From positions 67,653,814 to 67,717,813 of the forward strand of contig CM063107.1 of NCBI GenBank assembly GCA_031841125.1: 64,000 nucleotides of DNA, given 5' to 3'. Made by a program: the position numbers and the translations under genes. The DNA is from Acanthococcus lagerstroemiae (Eukaryota > Arthropoda > Insecta > Hemiptera > Eriococcidae). Position 1 is the stretch's first letter, and every line of letters begins with the position of its first letter. Positions 1 to 11,608 of the stretch are shown piece after piece. The notes below the pieces were generated by a model. That model was not told the DNA's origin and made no database searches. It saw nothing but the letters and a program-made list of their open reading frames with translations.

Positions 1-63
1 TCAAAAGATCAATCGAAGAAAATAGCTCACAGACGATCATCTGCCCCTGACGGTAGATATTAC

Positions 64-294
64 ATGAATGGAATCCTCGTCATACCTGGAGAGCGGCCAA
101 ATTATGGTGAGCATAATGAAACCATCAAAAACTGGACACCTGAAGAGAGAAGGAAGAATCAATGTTCGAATTGTGGGCAATATCTACACCATGTGTCCAA
201 CTGCAAGAACCCTGGTAAACAATGTTACCAATGCTGTAGTTTCGGACATGTAGGTAAAGAATGCCCATTCTTCACCACTGACTCGAAAAAGTAA
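64..294 (+). pseudogene. copia Gag C-terminal fragment with two CCHC zinc knuckles
   Basis: The 76-residue reading frame carries two CX2CX4HX4C knuckles: the first starts at CSNCGQYLHH, the second at CYQCCSFGHVGKEC. These bind the RNA genome in copia Gag proteins. The frame stops at TAA just after the second knuckle. The aspartic protease expected between Gag and integrase (a D-S/T-G motif) is not visible before the integrase frame begins, so this stretch looks deleted. Confidence 0.8.
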
Positions 295-329
295 ATTCAA
301 AGCTGGCGACTCTTGAAACACGGAATGGG

Positions 330-3289
330 TTGTATACCTTGCATAGAAAAACATTTTCAGGTAATAATATTAACGATAATATAACTAATGATGATAATAT
401 TAATTTAAATATAAGAGTAAATACGAAACTATCTGTACAACACCTACCAATAATGATTAATTTTAACGAGCTAGAGGCAGAAAATAGGAACGATATTGAT
501 TCTACCGACTCTAGCGATGAAGATAACAATAACAGGACAACTAAAGAAAAGTCACAATGTAAGAGAAAGCGAATTTCTCCGAAAAAGTTGGCTAAACGAT
601 TAAAAGAAACCAAACTTTGGCACAGGCGGCTAGCTCATGCCTCGGCACCTTTTGTATATAAAAATTCGAAGGTAACTGTAGGTATGAACAAAGTATTAAG
701 CGAAAATAGAGATCACTGTTGTGAAATTTGCGCACTATCGAAATTTGTGAGAAAGAAGTTTGACGAGACAAGAGAAAGGGCAACACGAGTTGGTCAAATT
801 CTTCATGTAGATTTAATCGGACCAATAACACCTGAGACTCTTCATACAAGAAATAGGTATGTTCTAATAGTATTAGATGACTACTCGAGATATCTACAGA
901 CTTTTGTAATGAAAACTAAAGAAGAAACATCCACAATGATAGATGAAGCATTGAGGGTAATAGAGGCCCAATTTCCAGGACCTGGTCAGTTTCAGAAAGT
1001 GAGATCAGACAAAGGTGGCGAATTTGAGGCTGATAGTTATCGAGAAATATTAAAGAAGTACGGGGCAGAACCTGAATATGCGGAAACGACTGTGCATGAG
1101 CACAACGGAACCTCAGAGCGTATGATTCGAACGTTGGAGGATAGATTAAGGGCGTTATTATTTGAATCAGGTTTTCCTGCGTGTATGTGGGGACAGTTGA
1201 TTGACACTGCTACGTGGATATATAATCAAACTGTTCACTCGAGTGTTGATTATCTGACACCTTATGAAAAATATTTTTCAAAACCTCCAAGGTTAGATTA
1301 TACTAAGATTATTGGATCCAGAGTATTATGTTTATCGTAACAATGTGGCACGTGGTCGTAAATTAGAACCCCGTAGCGACATTCAATACCTAGTAGGCTA
1401 TACAAAAACAGGGTATAAAACGTTCGATCCTATCTCACAGAAAACAACCGAACAATGTATTGTAAAAATAGATGAAGAAATCTCGTATAGAGATGACTTC
1501 CCTCAGAAACCTGAGCTGAGTGATTTTCACTTTCCAGGTAGAGAAACATTTACCGAAAAAGTTAACGATATTATAGAGTCAATACCTGCCAAAAAAGGAG
1601 GGGGTTTGTCCCATGAACTTCCCCAAACTGGAAGGAGTGCAAACAAGGTTCAACGAACTAAAAAGAAAAAGACAAAAGACCCAAAACAGTCGCCATTAAA
1701 AACAATGAGATCAAAAATGAGGACGAGAGGTAAACGAATTAATTATAAAAATTTAATTAGGTCAAATCTAACGACAATGAATTTTACTGATATTGATAAA
1801 AGTGCATTAGGCACTACAATTAACGAATGGACTCCTAACAATAGAGAAAAGATAGATTATGATAATTTTGGAAAGTACAATAAAGATATGTTTACTGAAA
1901 CAGAGGTACCTGTCTCATATGAAGAAGCGATGAAGGACCCTGAGTGGCGTGAAGCAATCCAGAATGAGATTGATGCGTGGACAAGATTAAATGTCTTTAC
2001 AAATGTACCTAAGACTCATCTAACAAAAGCGACTCCAGTCAAATGGATGTTCGTAATAAAAGATAGTGGTAAGAAAAAGGCGAGAATTGTAGCATTAGGG
2101 AATTTGGATAAAGAAAAATACTCGAAAAGTGAAAAACGATCTCCCACTCCTAACAGTCTTACTGTTAAGTGGTTCATAGCTCATGCTATACGAAAAGGTT
2201 GGGGTCTTAAACAGATAGATATAGATGCTGCCTTTTTAAATGGCACTATAGATAGAAAGAAATTCATAAGAATACCGAAAGGTTTTGTTGGCAACAACCA
2301 AACAGAAGTGGGTCATCTTAATCGTCCACTCTATGGTTTAGCCATCGCTCCAATATGTTGGAATAAAACGCTAACGAAATTTCTGTTACAGAATAATTTT
2401 AAGAGATCTCCCAGAGAGGAGTGCGTTTTTGTAAAGAATGTTTCAAACACGATAACACTCTTAATTGTAGTATATGTAGATGATGTTTTAATTTCGAGCA
2501 ATTCAGATAAGGCTATCGATGAAACTATTGGGCTCCTAGAGTCACAATTCCAGTTGAAAAAGATGGGTTTTCCGAAAAAATTTATAGGAATCGAATTTGA
2601 GAAAATAACAGAATCATCTGTATTCTTACATCAGGCTGATTCAATAAATTCTATCCTCAAAGAATTTCCATTTGATGATAGTTTCAGACCAACCTATCCG
2701 ATGGTGCCACCAAATGAGTGGAAGGTGCATCCTAGTGAAAAGATTCATATTTACCCCTATAGAAAGGTTATCGGGTCTTTATTATATTTATCGAATACTA
2801 CACGCCTTGATATAGCACATAGTGTTGCATTTTTGGCTAGGGCTCAAGTAGATCCTCAGCCAGTACACCACAAAGCAATTGGACACCTGCTGTCATACTT
2901 GAATGCGAATAAAAATGTAGGACTTATATATCGTAAAAACTTATCAAACAAGTCAAAAATTGAGTTGTACGCTGATGCTGATTTTGGCGGTGATAAAAGC
3001 CGTAAGTCTACATCAGGATATTTAATTAAATATCATGACTCAATTATTGTTTGGGTATCGAAACTACAATCGACTATTATCGGAAAGTTCTTCAGAAGCT
3101 GAGATGAGAGCTCTGACAGAAGGTATGCGTGATGCACTATTTGTTGTCAGACTCCAAGAAGATCTATTGGGTGTTTCTGAACTACCCATCTACTGTTATG
3201 AGGACAATAAGGCTACTTATGAAAGATGTATCTCTAAAGTGTCCGCCAGCCGGTTAAAACATGTAGAGACAATTTATTTTAAAGTGTAA
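330..3289 (+). pseudogene. copia Pol: integrase, reverse transcriptase and RNase H with two frameshifts
   Basis: First frame 330-1340: an acidic low-complexity leader, then the pre-integrase zinc site (LWHRRLAH followed by CCEICALSK) and the integrase core with D in HVDLIGP, D in RSDKGGEF and E in HNGTSERM. The frame breaks at 1312-1340, where the integrase C-terminus continues in a second frame (1312-3102). That frame carries RT with IDIDAAFLNGT and the catalytic YVDDVLISS, followed by RLDIAHSVAFLARA. A second break near 3075-3085 moves RNase H into a third frame (SSSEAEMRALTEGMRD, to 3289). In intact copia elements these are one polyprotein. The breaks and the missing protease indicate an inactive copy. 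Confidence 0.85.
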
Positions 3290-4344
3290 GAATATATCGA
3301 AACTAAAGTACTAAGTCTAAAATTGATTGGTACTCTTGAACAACTTGCAGATATTCTTACGAAAACTGTAACAATACTAGTGTTTTTGCAGTTGAAAAGA
3401 AATCTCATGTATGATAAAGATAGCGAATACTAAAACTAACGATATCGACTAAGCTTAATGAAATTAACGAATTTTCTTTATTTTAGGGAGATTCATGGTA
3501 CCAATATCCATCATAAGCATAATCCATGAGGATACCAAGAGGATGATATATTATATTATATTATATTACATTTAACTTTCACTTATCGAAACCTTTCATT
3601 TATCAGATCTCCTTATAGCTACTATTACCATTACTATTATTGATGATTTCAAATACTGAATTTATTGTGATCACCCTGTGATTGGTACAATTTTTTTAAA
3701 ATTGTGCTACTTTCCTATTTTTGTATCTAGTGCTAACGTTTAGATTGAAGGTATGAAAGACTGCAGAGTACAATATAGATCTTGTAACGTTCAATGATAT
3801 TGACTCTTCTAGTTACCGAATTGTGGTTACGAAAAATTTAGTTTTTAAGCTATGGAATTTTTGTCTTTGTTCTTCTCTTCTAATACGTTTTTCTCGATAT
3901 TACCGAATTATATTGAAGATATACAAACAAGAGAATGTACTACTTATTACCAATAGCGATATATAATGATATGGTTCTCATATTATCCTAAAATATGTGA
4001 GGGACTCCAAAGTATATAAATATTATCAATATTTTCAAGATACTCCACAGATAATTATATGCATAATGTATTAAAGATATTGAATGTCTCAATGCAACTG
4101 CAGTAGGGAAAGTTAAGGATTTATAATTTCCCATGTGTTCCTCGCTCGCTAGATATGGTCGTCTTAGTATGAACCCTGGCTGAGCACCTCTTCCATGCGG
4201 TAAGCTAGTAGCGTCTTAGTACGACAAAAACTCACTGCTCTCTCTCCCTCTCTCTTCCGTCTTGTCTGATAGGGTTAAGATAGGAAATTAAAATTAAAAA
4301 TTTATAGGGCTTTCTCTAACTTTTCAGCTTTATATCGCCGTGAG
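3290..4344. other. non-coding 3' part of the copia element, AT-rich
   Basis: No ORF of interest. It holds a short (TATAT)n run at 3548-3568. I read it as 3' untranslated retrotransposon sequence between RNase H and the presumed polypurine tract, though an older unrelated insertion cannot be excluded. Confidence 0.4.
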
Positions 4345-4356
4345 TGTGGGAGGGGG

Positions 4357-4672
4357 TGTTATCGGGAGCCACTAGCGCTCCCTATGCTAACCTAAATGTA
4401 CACACTCACAACCCTACACTACACCACACTGCACTAACGATCTATAGTTCGAAAGCCCAAAACCTAGAGTTCCTTCTCGGGTTACAGAGCTTGATTGAGC
4501 GAATACTCACGAACTACAGACTGCTATTGAAGATCGACACAACAACGAATAGGAAAACAATGTACATAAGTTGGAAGATCGTTCCATTATAAATGTTTTT
4601 GTTTTTAATTTCATGTAATTTGAGCTTCATGTTTCAGGAACTGGACTCCGCGTCGAGCGAAACGTTTGTTAA
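4357..4672 (+). repeat. possible 3' LTR of the copia element
   Basis: The sequence begins TGTTATCGGG directly after a 12-base purine-rich tract, the arrangement expected at a 3' LTR. No second LTR is in the window to confirm it, and the right end is uncertain. Confidence 0.4.
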
Positions 4673-4692
4673 TTCAGCCCATAGTAGAAGGG

Positions 4693-5173
4693 CAGAGATG
4701 GGCAAGATCTAGATCAATAATGATCTTAGATCACAGATCACATAAAATTATGATCTTGTTTCAGATCTTTTTTTTTATTTAGAAAATACCAGATCAGATC
4801 TTTTTTTTTTTGAGATTTTTTTTTTGTTGAAAAATCAAATTAGTCCTAGAAAGTATTAAGATTTAGGTCTTCTCTTGTTATTTCTTTGTGAATTGTGAGT
4901 TTGTGATGTTATAAATCCCTAAAAAACATTCGTTACAATATCAATTATGATTATGAATTGGAAGAAAGAGAATTATATTTTGATCTATGATCTGATCTCT
5001 TTGCCAAAAAAACTTATAGATCAGATCTTGTTTTGCTTGGAGATCTGATCTGTCATCTGATCTTTCTGGAAAAGATCAGATCATTTAGAATGTGATCTGA
5101 TCTTAGATCCATTTCCTGTTGGTGATCTTAATCTGATCTGAGATCATTTAGTTTGTGATCTTGCGTTTCTCTG
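4693..5173. mobile_element. hAT-type MITE, AGATC family, copy 1
   Basis: The left end is CAGAGATGGGCAAGATC and the right end is its imperfect inverse. Both flanks carry the 8-bp duplication TAGAAGGG (4685-4692 and 5174-5181), typical of hAT transposition. The interior is AT-rich and contains many AGATCAGATC-type words in both orientations. There is no transposase ORF. A second copy lies at 13781-14221. Confidence 0.85.
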
Positions 5174-5273
5174 TAGAAGGGGATGGAGTGTGATTTTGAA
5201 ATTCTTGAGGTTGAAAATGCCGCAGGGAAAAACTTCTTCAATAATTACGGACGTTTGATACAGGAGTAATAAC
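5174..5273. repeat. older dispersed repeat that hosts the MITEs; related copy at 13303-13490
   Basis: The sequence after the first MITE (GAAGGGGATGGA onward), continuing after the second MITE at 5782-5850, matches 13303-13490 base for base with scattered differences. The second copy lacks both insertions. No coding potential is visible. Confidence 0.7.
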
Positions 5274-5781
5274 CAGGGATGACAAGCCAGCCAATAGCCA
5301 GGCATATTTTGGATAGGTAGAGCCAGCCAAATGAAAATTTTTGGTAGCCAATAGCTAGCAATAGCCAATGAAAATTGTATAGCTATTAGCTACTGGCTGG
5401 AGCCATTTTCAGTGTACCAGGGACGCAAGTCTCTGTGGAGAAACTATTTAGTCAGATGAAATTTATTTTAATGACCTGCGGGCCAATCTATCATCTAAAA
5501 ACCTTCAGAATATGTTGATTATACGTTGCAATTATTCATTATTGGATGATTTTTTAAATAAATTTTGAAAAATATATGTTGTGCAATAAATTCATTGAAT
5601 TAACTGTATTCGGCTCTTTCACAGGTCATTTTGATATATCACTCGATTTTTTTTTCGAGTAGCTGATAGCCAGCCAATAGACAGCCAATGAAAGTTGGTA
5701 GCCGATAGCTATAGCCAATGCTAAAATTTTTAGTAGCGATAGCCGATAGCTTAAGCCAATGCGATTGGCTTGTCATCCCTG
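5274..5781. mobile_element. hAT-type MITE, AGCCAAT family
   Basis: Terminal inverted repeats are CAGGGATGACAAGCCA on the left and its near-inverse on the right. The flanks carry the 8-bp TSD GTAATAAC (5266-5273 and 5782-5789). The interior reiterates AGCCAATAGC-like words in both orientations. The homologous site at 13303-13490 has a single GTAATAAC and no insertion. Confidence 0.9.
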
Positions 5782-5885
5782 GTAATAACAACAAAATTAA
5801 AGAATGGGGGATTAAATTTTGTGGAATTAGAAAAAAGGAAAAAACCAAATTTTCCCCGAAATTTAATGAAAATTTGGACTCTATT

Positions 5886-5984
5886 CAGCAAAAGAAAATC
5901 AATTAGCAAAATCTGCGTTTTGAGAACACGTGATTCGAAGTTCGAGAGCCATGTAGAAACTATATGACGCTGTTTACTTATAAG
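5886..5984. repeat. truncated copy of the AGGGAACCA MITE family
   Basis: It contains the block GAGAACACGTGATTCGAAGT found also at 14790-14815 and, inverted, near 37915-37935. It is cut off by the next MITE at 5985. Confidence 0.7.
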
Positions 5985-6573
5985 TAGGGATGTGCCTTCA
6001 GAGATGAGAAGCTTAAACTGTTAAGCTTAAACTTTCGCTTAAACTTAAAAGTTTTTCCAAAAATCTCATTCGCTTAGCTTCAGCTTTTTGCCCTTATCAT
6101 TAGCTTTTCAGCGCTTCGCTATCGGTTTTTTTTTTCAACATTATACTCAATTCCGCATGAAATCGACCATAGTGAATAATTCATCAAGTATGAACTTCGT
6201 ATGTAGTACTTAGTACTTACTGGTCAACGTCAACATCAGTCAGACGTGAAACGTGAAGCGAAGTCGACACTGAAGCACTGAAGCAGGAAGCACCAAGGAA
6301 ACAGGCGAACACAAAGAACAACCCAGAAGCCGGAACCCAGAACCCGCGGCCGCTGACATGATTTTTCAACTTAAAAAATTAAGTGTTGTGATTTTTTTCG
6401 GCTTTTTGAAAGAAAATGTGAATGTCTTAATTAAGCTGCTCAGCGTATTCTTTTTGGCTGGCTTTGCGCTTAATGAACAGCGAATGGCTGACTTTTTCAT
6501 TCGCTTAAAAGCCGTTCAATAATGAGCTTAAGCTTCGGCTTAAGCGGTTATCGGCTTAAACTTCTCATCCCTG
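5985..6573. mobile_element. hAT-type MITE, GCTTAAG family, copy 1
   Basis: The right end CTTCTCATCCCTG and a slightly rearranged left end (TAGGGATG, then GATGAGAAGCTTAA) match the inverted copy at 11609-12454. The interior begins and ends with repeated GCTTAAGC-like words, with a unique GC-richer centre around 6240-6350. I could not find a clean TSD for this copy. Confidence 0.8.
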
Positions 6574-6960
6574 CTTTATTCTCATTCTCAACACGAGGTA
6601 TGTTTATTTCTTGCAATCAAAATGGCTGTCTGTTATACCTCCCCTTAGAGCCGCCTTAGTCGCGCCCATCCTTGATCCTATTCTGCTGAAATGCTGAATG
6701 CTGAAATTTGATACGATAATTTGATAACAAAAGTGATAACTGATAACAAAAATTAAGAATGCAAATTTTCAATAAGTTAAATTACCTATTTTAGTTTTGA
6801 TTCGAAAGCGGATCATATGTCTTTTGATTCAACATATCAACAGTTCAGTTTTGAATAAGGTTATAATCATCAGATACAAGAATACAAATATAAATATAAA
6901 TACATAATGTATTTATAACATTAAATTTCCTATCATAATGGTGATGTAAGATCTCTGACA
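6574..6960. other. upstream region of the TFAM-like gene
   Basis: AT-rich and without ORFs. It presumably holds the promoter and 5' UTR of the gene starting at 6961, but I see no distinct element. Confidence 0.3.
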
Positions 6961-8669
6961 ATGATGATAAGAAGACTAATGCAAGTTTTGAATCCTACCA
7001 TTTCCACTGTTCCTCGGTGAGTAATCTTTGTTATTACCTTGTTTTATAGGAAGGAACGGGCAAGGATTATATGCTTTAGGACAGAGGCAACCAGCGTTGT
7101 ATTGCTTGCTAGCTCGAAGCAACGCAGCAGGATTAGGCTAAACATTTCAGGTATAATGAATTAAAATTGAAATACATGTTGTGAAAACTCATCTGAACCA
7201 TGATTAGACTCAAAATTGATCAGATTTATTCAGAGCAGCACGCCGGAGAACTCCCGGGATGCCATCCCATGTTTAGGATTTTAATATCCAACATTCACAT
7301 TTTGATCGTTTAAATCCTTGTTTTAGGAGGATTTTGGGTTCTGATTTTAGATCCATTTTTGGGGATTTTACCGTTTAAATTAAATCCCTTTTTGTATGAT
7401 TTTTTTTTAGGATCTTAAAAATATCAAATTTGAATTTATTTCAAATCTTATTTTCAAAGGTATTTTTGATTTCATTCATTTAGAGGATTTTATATCTATC
7501 CCTGTGCTCGTGTATCCAGATCCTAATATACTAATATTCATTCTTGTAACTAACCTAAGCGGTTCCTTTCTGTTCGCAGACCTCTCGCACTGTGTTATAG
7601 ATTTAATTCGACAAATACAGAAACTGAAGAGCAGTGGACTCAGTTATATGAAAAGTTGAGGAGGCCTGCACAACCCCTGAGACCATTCATTAGATTTCTT
7701 ATGAAATATAGAGTGTTATTTAAAACGAAGTATCCGACTGCCAACCTATATGGTTTGTATATTTCAATTTTTCGACGCTAAATGTACCTCGAAGATGTCG
7801 TTATTAAATATTGAAAAACTTATTTCAGAACTGTACAATAGAATAGCCTCGGTGTGGTTTCAGTTGAGTCCAGACGTTAAAAAACAATATCACGACTCTT
7901 ATTGGGAAGAAGCAGTAGACTACTACGCTCGCGCTCAAAAATTTAACGCTATCGAATCGGAGGAAAAACAGGCGTTATTAGAAACTGAAAAGGATAGAAA
8001 GGAGGAAATTCGAGAAAAACGACGGATTAAATTGCTAGTACGTTGCGTTTCATGAGTATTCTGAAGTCAAAAGAAACAGCTGGGGTTAGTTCCTTAGTAC
8101 CGAGGAACTAAAGAGGTTGTCTGCTATTAGTTACTACCGAAATGTCATCGTACGAAACAAGCTTTTTTAAGCAGAATTTATACATTACATTTAAAATCGC
8201 AAGTCTAATTCCTGGTCAATTTGAATGAACTCATTTATTTTCAGAAAAAGATCTCTAAGATACCTAAAAGATCAGGAAATGCGTACCTGATGTACTTGAT
8301 GAAAAAATACAAGGAAAATGAAAAAGTTGGACGCAATTCGGAAGTAAACGTGACTGTAAGCTCACATCCTTTATAAAATTTAAGTTTACTTATATTAGTT
8401 ACTGGATTTTTATAAAATGTCTTGTGTGGAAGGAATTTGCACGGATTGTTGGTGCTGAATGGAGATCAATGAGCACAGAAGATAGAAAAATTTACGAGGA
8501 TGAAGCTGTGAAACAGTCCCAGAAGTACACGAAAGAAAAACAGAACTGGGAATGTGACATTATTAAGAAGGGGTATGCACATCTGCTGCCCAAAGAGAAG
8601 TTTTTCGATCTTAGGCCTACAAATCGTGATAGAAGGTACGTTTTAAATGATTTTTTCCATGTTTTCTGA
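6961..8669 (+). CDS. TFAM: mitochondrial transcription factor A-like protein with two HMG boxes
   Basis: Binds and bends mitochondrial DNA, packages nucleoids and starts transcription. Exons: 6961-7016, 7580-7752, 7829-8037, 8245-8355 and 8433-8669; all joins have GT-AG sites and stay in frame, giving 261 residues, close to known TFAMs. The N-terminus (MMIRRLMQVL...) is basic and amphipathic, as expected for mitochondrial import. HMG box A runs about residues 45-115 (RPFIRFLMKYRVLF; VWFQLSPDVKKQYHDSY). A charged linker follows to about 150, then box B about 152-220 (GNAYLMYLMKKY; GAEWRSMSTEDRKIYEDEA). A possible splice donor at 8636 could add another exon; otherwise the frame ends at 8669. 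The ATG at 6961 is the first in frame after upstream stops. Confidence 0.85.
7255..7505. mobile_element. probable MITE in TFAM intron 1, GGATTT/AAATCC motif
   Basis: It begins CGGGATGCCATCCCATG and ends TATCCCTG, with repeated AAATCC/GGATTT words between. The ends resemble the CAGGGATG class seen elsewhere in the window. No TSD was found. Confidence 0.4.
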
Positions 8670-9417
8670 TTTTTCTATCTCGTTTCTGGAGACGGTGATT
8701 ATGTATTAAATTAGTTAATTTTTCCTTTCAATGTTCTCGAATTTGTGCTCGTCTTCAATTTTCAAGAACATCCTTACGTGATGGACAGGGGCACTACTAC
8801 GCGGGGAGGGGCCAAGGGTGCTAGGTTATCGACTCAAGTGTGCTAGGCACCCCCAACGAAGGACAACGTTTTGATTTAAAAACTTGAAAACTGTTATCCC
8901 TTTTTGGTTTGTCATCAGTATGCACATTTTCTGAGCACCCATTCGTAGTATACGGTTGGTGGGCCCCTGATGGCGGAACTATGATTTTGGGCACCTTGAG
9001 ATTTCTTAGTACTTAGTTATGTAAGTCAGTTGCATTTATACCAGTTTTGGAATTATAACCGTACGGTTATGAACAGAGTCATTTTTGTTCCAGTACTTTC
9101 TTGAATAATTTTCCGAGTCCCAACCTGTTGCCAGTGAGCATTATCTAGGCTCGTTATTGTTAACTCATTATACTTCATTCTCTGTTCTGTAGGCGGAAAA
9201 TAGTACCTCCACAAATGAATGAAAAGTTGACTTAATCTTTCATAGATGAACCACAAACTTCATAAAATGTTCTCAAGACCAACAGATTTGATCCTGTGAG
9301 CACATAGCGTGACTGATTCCTATGCTACTCATCTGGATCGCCGCGAATCTTTTGTTGATACGCCATGCATAAGATTTGTAATTAACGTTTGAAATAAATT
9401 ATTTTTGTTGACTAGAA
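8670..9417 (+). other. presumed 3' UTR of the TFAM-like gene
   Basis: No ORF of note. It runs from the stop codon to the AATAAA signal at 9393-9398. A short GC-richer patch lies at 8780-8850. Confidence 0.4.
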
Positions 9418-9423
9418 TTTATT
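9393..9423. promoter_or_regulatory. facing poly(A) signals of two convergent genes
   Basis: AATAAA on the + strand (9393-9398) suits the TFAM-like gene. AATAAA on the - strand (9423-9418) suits the CAMLG-like gene. Cleavage 15-25 bases downstream of each would make the 3' ends overlap. Confidence 0.45.
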
Positions 9424-10084
9424 GATATTATAAACAACAATCATATTAATAATACTTGGGAATGACGAAGAAATTCAAACACAAATGAAAGTAAACGCAG
9501 TTCAATGCATCGCTACTGCAACATTTCTGTTGCAGTAGAATTTACTAATCAGCGATAAAGATTCGAATACACATGTACTAAAAATATTTACCGCCAATTA
9601 GCAGAATACGAGTACATGCAAAAGAATAATTGAATAAACCCAAATCTCAAGTATAGAATTGAATCAAATTTCGAGTAATTCATCTGCACAAAAACGCATA
9701 CGAGTAAATTTCAAACTATTTACAAAAAAATCTGTTCATTCATTCGCGGTTTGAAATTCGGGGTTAAAAACGGCAGAGTACAACATTAGTCAAAATATAT
9801 ACAGCCAACCCTACAAACCATAATATAGTGGACATCCGGTAACCTTAAATTTATGTTTGCAAAATTGAAAATAATAACGCACGAGCAACGTTTAATGGAA
9901 CGATAATTGTACTGAGAAGTAATGTTCAAGTGCAGCAGAAAAAATACTGGTACATTTGCCTCCAGCGGTACTTGAACATTTGACTAGTCATATAATAGAG
10001 GGGAGAAAAAGGGAAGCAGCAAAACACACAACCGATGAATGACACTGTCAGCGATAAAAGAATAACATTCACGAACTACCATTT
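9424..10084 (-). other. presumed 3' UTR of the CAMLG-like gene
   Basis: AT-rich and ORF-free between the stop codon at 10085 and the minus-strand poly(A) signal at 9423. Confidence 0.35.
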
Positions 10085-11261
10085 CTAGAGACCAAAAACC
10101 ATTACAAACGTAAGATGGGCACACACAAATGTGAAGAAGTAAATACCAAAGTAAACCAGAATTGATGTAACGACGTTATAGCATATGAGAAGATTTTTGA
10201 TTTGTTTGGGTGACATTCCAATGAAGAACAGTATTGGACCTGTAATACCTTTCACGTTTTGGTCGAACTGGCATGATCCCAATTGTGTCATCATAAATAA
10301 AGCGAATGGGATCACGATTGTCTGAAACAGAAACATCAGAGAATAATGTAATTGTGTAGTTTCGTATCTACAAAGATGTATAGTCGGAGTTACAAGGAAG
10401 AATGATTAGTTTCTGCTTTCAAGTGAAAAAATATTTTTAAACAATGCAGGGGTGGTCTTCAACAAGTTCAGAAAAGTTTTAATAAGTCTTACGAAATCTG
10501 ATAACCAACTCCGGAATGAGTTTAAGGAGTATTAAGTCTTGAGGAATCTTTAACGAGTCTAAAAGTCTTATCGACTAGTGAATGAGTTACAAGACTGAAA
10601 AAATGTTGAAGGGTCAAATCAAACTGGAAAGGCTTAGTTTTATTCAGTTATAAATAAGCGACGGAAAAGCTTGAAACAGCATAGACACCTTCTATCTATC
10701 TATCTCGAATCTAAACATGAACAATGCCATGTATACAGCAGAACTACAACAGATGAGTAAATGTTATTAATCTTACTTCTCCAAATAAATATCCTAGTTT
10801 GAAGATGTGAATTATTCGTACGATGATGGCTAGGAGGACAAGTTTGAAACCTAATTTCTTCCAGATTCTAATACTATTGGATGGCGGAATAGTAGGTGCA
10901 TTTACCGTCGCACCGGGTAAGCGACTGACATCCTCATGTTGATCTTCAAATAAAATATCACTTGAATTGGAACTTTCGACATTAGGTTTGTAAACACTGG
11001 TGGGTCCTTTCAGTACGCTCCTCTTCACTGAAATTACAATCAAAATTAAACCCGCCATCTATATAGGCTGTACTTCAGAAACAATACAAAGTTTCTGAAA
11101 ACAGATTTCACTCAAAATGAAGAAACTGTATTACCTTCGGGAATTTCTGTTTCCTGTTCATTTTCTTCGAGTTTGCAACGAGTTATTTTCTGCAAGCGTT
11201 TCTCCGAATTCTCCAAAATTCTCCGCCGTCTAGCTTCACGTTTCAGTTTAGCATCGTCCAT
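10085..11261 (-). CDS. CAMLG: CAMLG/Get2-like endoplasmic reticulum membrane receptor subunit
   Basis: In animals CAMLG works with WRB as the ER receptor that accepts tail-anchored proteins from the GET3/TRC40 ATPase. Exons, in reading order: 11261-11135, 11027-10777 and 10321-10085, joined at GT-AG sites in frame, giving 204 residues. The N-terminus carries the basic cytosolic motif KREARRRRILENSEKR (about residues 8-23), the signature used to bind GET3. A polar stretch follows, then three hydrophobic segments near residues 102-122, 126-145 and 175-203, as in CAMLG. It is shorter than the vertebrate protein (about 296), mostly in the linker. Identification rests on the N-terminal motif plus topology. 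Confidence 0.75.
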
Positions 11262-11608
11262 TATCTAAAACTGTTTCAAGATGAACGAAGTCGAATTTGA
11301 ACACGAATAATTTCCGTTAAAAACAGAAATATTTCATAGTACTACATTTTCCAGTAATCATCTAATCATTTATCAACAAGCTATCTCGTCCATCTCGGCT
11401 ATTTTTTGGCTTTGGCTTTTTCAAACCAGTGCAGCCACATTTTCCAATTCTAGATTCTAGTCCAAGATTCATATATTACCAAAAGGTTAGCTCGATGCGA
11501 ACGCAACCCGCTACACATCACGCGGCACGGAGGCACGGACGTCTACACAGGCGCTTATGGACGAAAACCGTTCTTTCGAGTTTTTCTCGGAAAATACTCA
11601 TTTATATG

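Larger units (their letters stand above)
1..4672 (+). mobile_element. Ty1/copia-type LTR retrotransposon, 5' truncated by the window and degenerate
   Basis: Domains run in copia order: Gag zinc knuckles, integrase, reverse transcriptase, RNase H. The 5' LTR and most of gag lie outside the window. Coding sequence ends near 3289. It is followed by about 1 kb without ORFs, then a purine-rich tract at 4345-4356 directly followed by TGTTATCGGG, which I read as polypurine tract plus start of the 3' LTR. The LTR end near 4672 is a guess. Two frameshifts and no visible protease make it non-autonomous now. Confidence 0.85.

Noticed and set aside
5977..6581. An 8-bp TSD around the first GCTTAAG MITE
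   Set aside because: CTTATAAG and CTTTATTC match at only about half the positions.
7050..7151. Possible extra TFAM exon bounded by AG and GT
   Set aside because: Open, but joining it to the next exon gives a stop; direct joining of 7016 to 7580 keeps the frame and the expected protein.
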